This document shows positions 5,759 to 6,120 of a stretch of 6,120 nucleotides of DNA, piece by piece. The notes beneath the pieces were generated by a model. It saw nothing but the letters and a program-made list of their open reading frames with translations. It was not told the origin of the DNA and did no database searches. A program made the translations under genes and the position numbers. Position 1 is the first letter of the stretch, and every line of letters starts with the position of its first letter. The DNA comes from an uncultured Eubacteriales bacterium. GTDB taxonomy: Bacteria; Bacillota; Clostridia; Oscillospirales; Oscillospiraceae. Where the stretch lies: the NCBI GenBank assembly GCA_900321335.1, contig ONVR01000145.1, forward strand, positions 1-6,120, given 5' to 3'.

Positions 5759-5885
5759 GTGTAAATTGTCCTGAAATTCCATATTTGCGCAACATTTCTT
5801 TCTCATATATTTCACAATCCTGATTGTTCAGAAGTCCGATAGATGAAGCCCACGCACTTCGTATAGGCTGATGCCTGCTTGCCAT
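5748..5885 (-). CDS. Unrecognised 45-residue ORF, possible C-terminal gene remnant beside the CRISPR array
   Basis: ATG at 5885-5883 shares its first two bases with the end of the degenerate terminal CRISPR repeat; TAA is at 5750-5748. The peptide contains SSIGLLNNQDCEIYEKEMLR and then KYGISGQFTLEK, a composition and helix-like pattern typical of real protein rather than random AT-rich translation. There is no convincing Shine-Dalgarno, and an in-frame TGA lies 9 nt before the ATG, so the frame cannot extend into the array. I do not recognise the family. It may be the tail of a gene whose 5' part was lost when the array or its flank was placed here, or a true small gene. Its last codons overlap the -35 box of the B12 operon promoter. 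Confidence 0.35.
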   Translation of the reverse strand: MASRHQPIRSAWASSIGLLNNQDCEIYEKEMLRKYGISGQFTLEK

Positions 5886-6120
5886 TTCAACTCACACGCC
5901 CCTTGCGGGGCGCGACGAGCAGATGAACACTCCCTTTGCGAAGGAGGAGGAGCTATTTCAATCCACCCTCCCCGTGCGGGGAGGGACCGCATTGTGCGCC
6001 CACTTGCCCGGCTCCATATATAAATTTCAATCCACCCTCCCCGTGCGGGGAGGGACGAGTAGTTGAATATAAGGTTATAGCTAGAGTAGTCATTTCAATC
6101 CACCCTCCCCGTGCGGGGAG
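5884..6120 (-). CRISPR. Type I-C-like CRISPR array, leader-distal end, continuing past the window
   Basis: Three intact-length 33-bp repeats lie at 5884-5916, 5955-5987 and 6024-6056, and a fourth is cut at the edge (6092-6120). Spacers are 38 nt (5917-5954), 36 nt (5988-6023) and 35 nt (6057-6091), all different. Repeats 2-4 are identical over what is visible. Read on the - strand the repeat starts GTCCCTCCCC, has a GC-rich stem and ends TGGATTGAAAT, the 5'-handle pattern typical of subtype I-C processed by Cas5. Orientation is therefore - strand, with the leader and newest spacers beyond 6120. The repeat at 5884 differs at 7 of 33 positions, as expected for the oldest, terminal repeat. No cas gene is in view, so subtype rests on repeat sequence alone. 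Confidence 0.95.

Noticed and set aside
5809..5820. ATTTCACAATCC as one more decayed CRISPR repeat, 75 nt before the terminal repeat
   Set aside because: It resembles only the first ten repeat bases and needs a 2-base insertion; the following sequence has no trace of the GC-rich stem, and it lies within the protein-like ORF.

Overview
The window reads as a chromosomal piece from a spore-forming, fairly GC-rich member of the Bacillota, most likely class Clostridia (an Oscillospiraceae-like gut organism would fit). The evidence is the adjacent sporulation sigma genes sigE and sigG, Gram-positive style ribosome binding sites (AGGAGG, AAGGAGG), a lipoprotein solute-binding protein, a terminator-type cobalamin riboswitch and a type I-C-like CRISPR repeat. 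The genus cannot be fixed from the sequence.

Layout. Positions 1-1337 (+ strand) hold the 3' two thirds of sigE (mother cell) and complete sigG (forespore). A perfect 13-bp inverted repeat lies between them, and its right arm contains the sigG Shine-Dalgarno. A strong 16-bp hairpin at 1339-1377 closes the sigma block and faces a convergent operon. A 24-codon ORF with an excellent ribosome binding site (1415-1489) sits in the convergent gap.

Positions 1479-5760 (- strand, read right to left) form one regulated unit: promoter, cobalamin riboswitch, terminator/antiterminator, solute-binding lipoprotein, FecCD-type permease, ABC ATPase and a class I SAM-dependent methyltransferase. The four genes overlap or are closely spaced. 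The B12 aptamer points to corrinoid (BtuFCD-like) uptake, repressed when cobalamin is plentiful. The methyltransferase is the member without an obvious role.

Further right come a short ORF of unknown identity (5748-5885, -) and the leader-distal end of a CRISPR array (5884 to the window edge). The array has 33-bp repeats and 35-38-nt spacers and is read on the - strand, toward the B12 operon. Its last repeat is degenerate but keeps most of its stem through one compensatory base-pair change. No cas genes are visible; they would lie beyond 6120 or elsewhere.

I found no convincing new multi-gene system. The best leads are the hairpin and internal promoter that would separate sigE read-through from forespore-made sigG mRNA, the methyltransferase under B12 control, the alternative pairing in the riboswitch expression platform, and the ORF wedged between the CRISPR array and the operon promoter.
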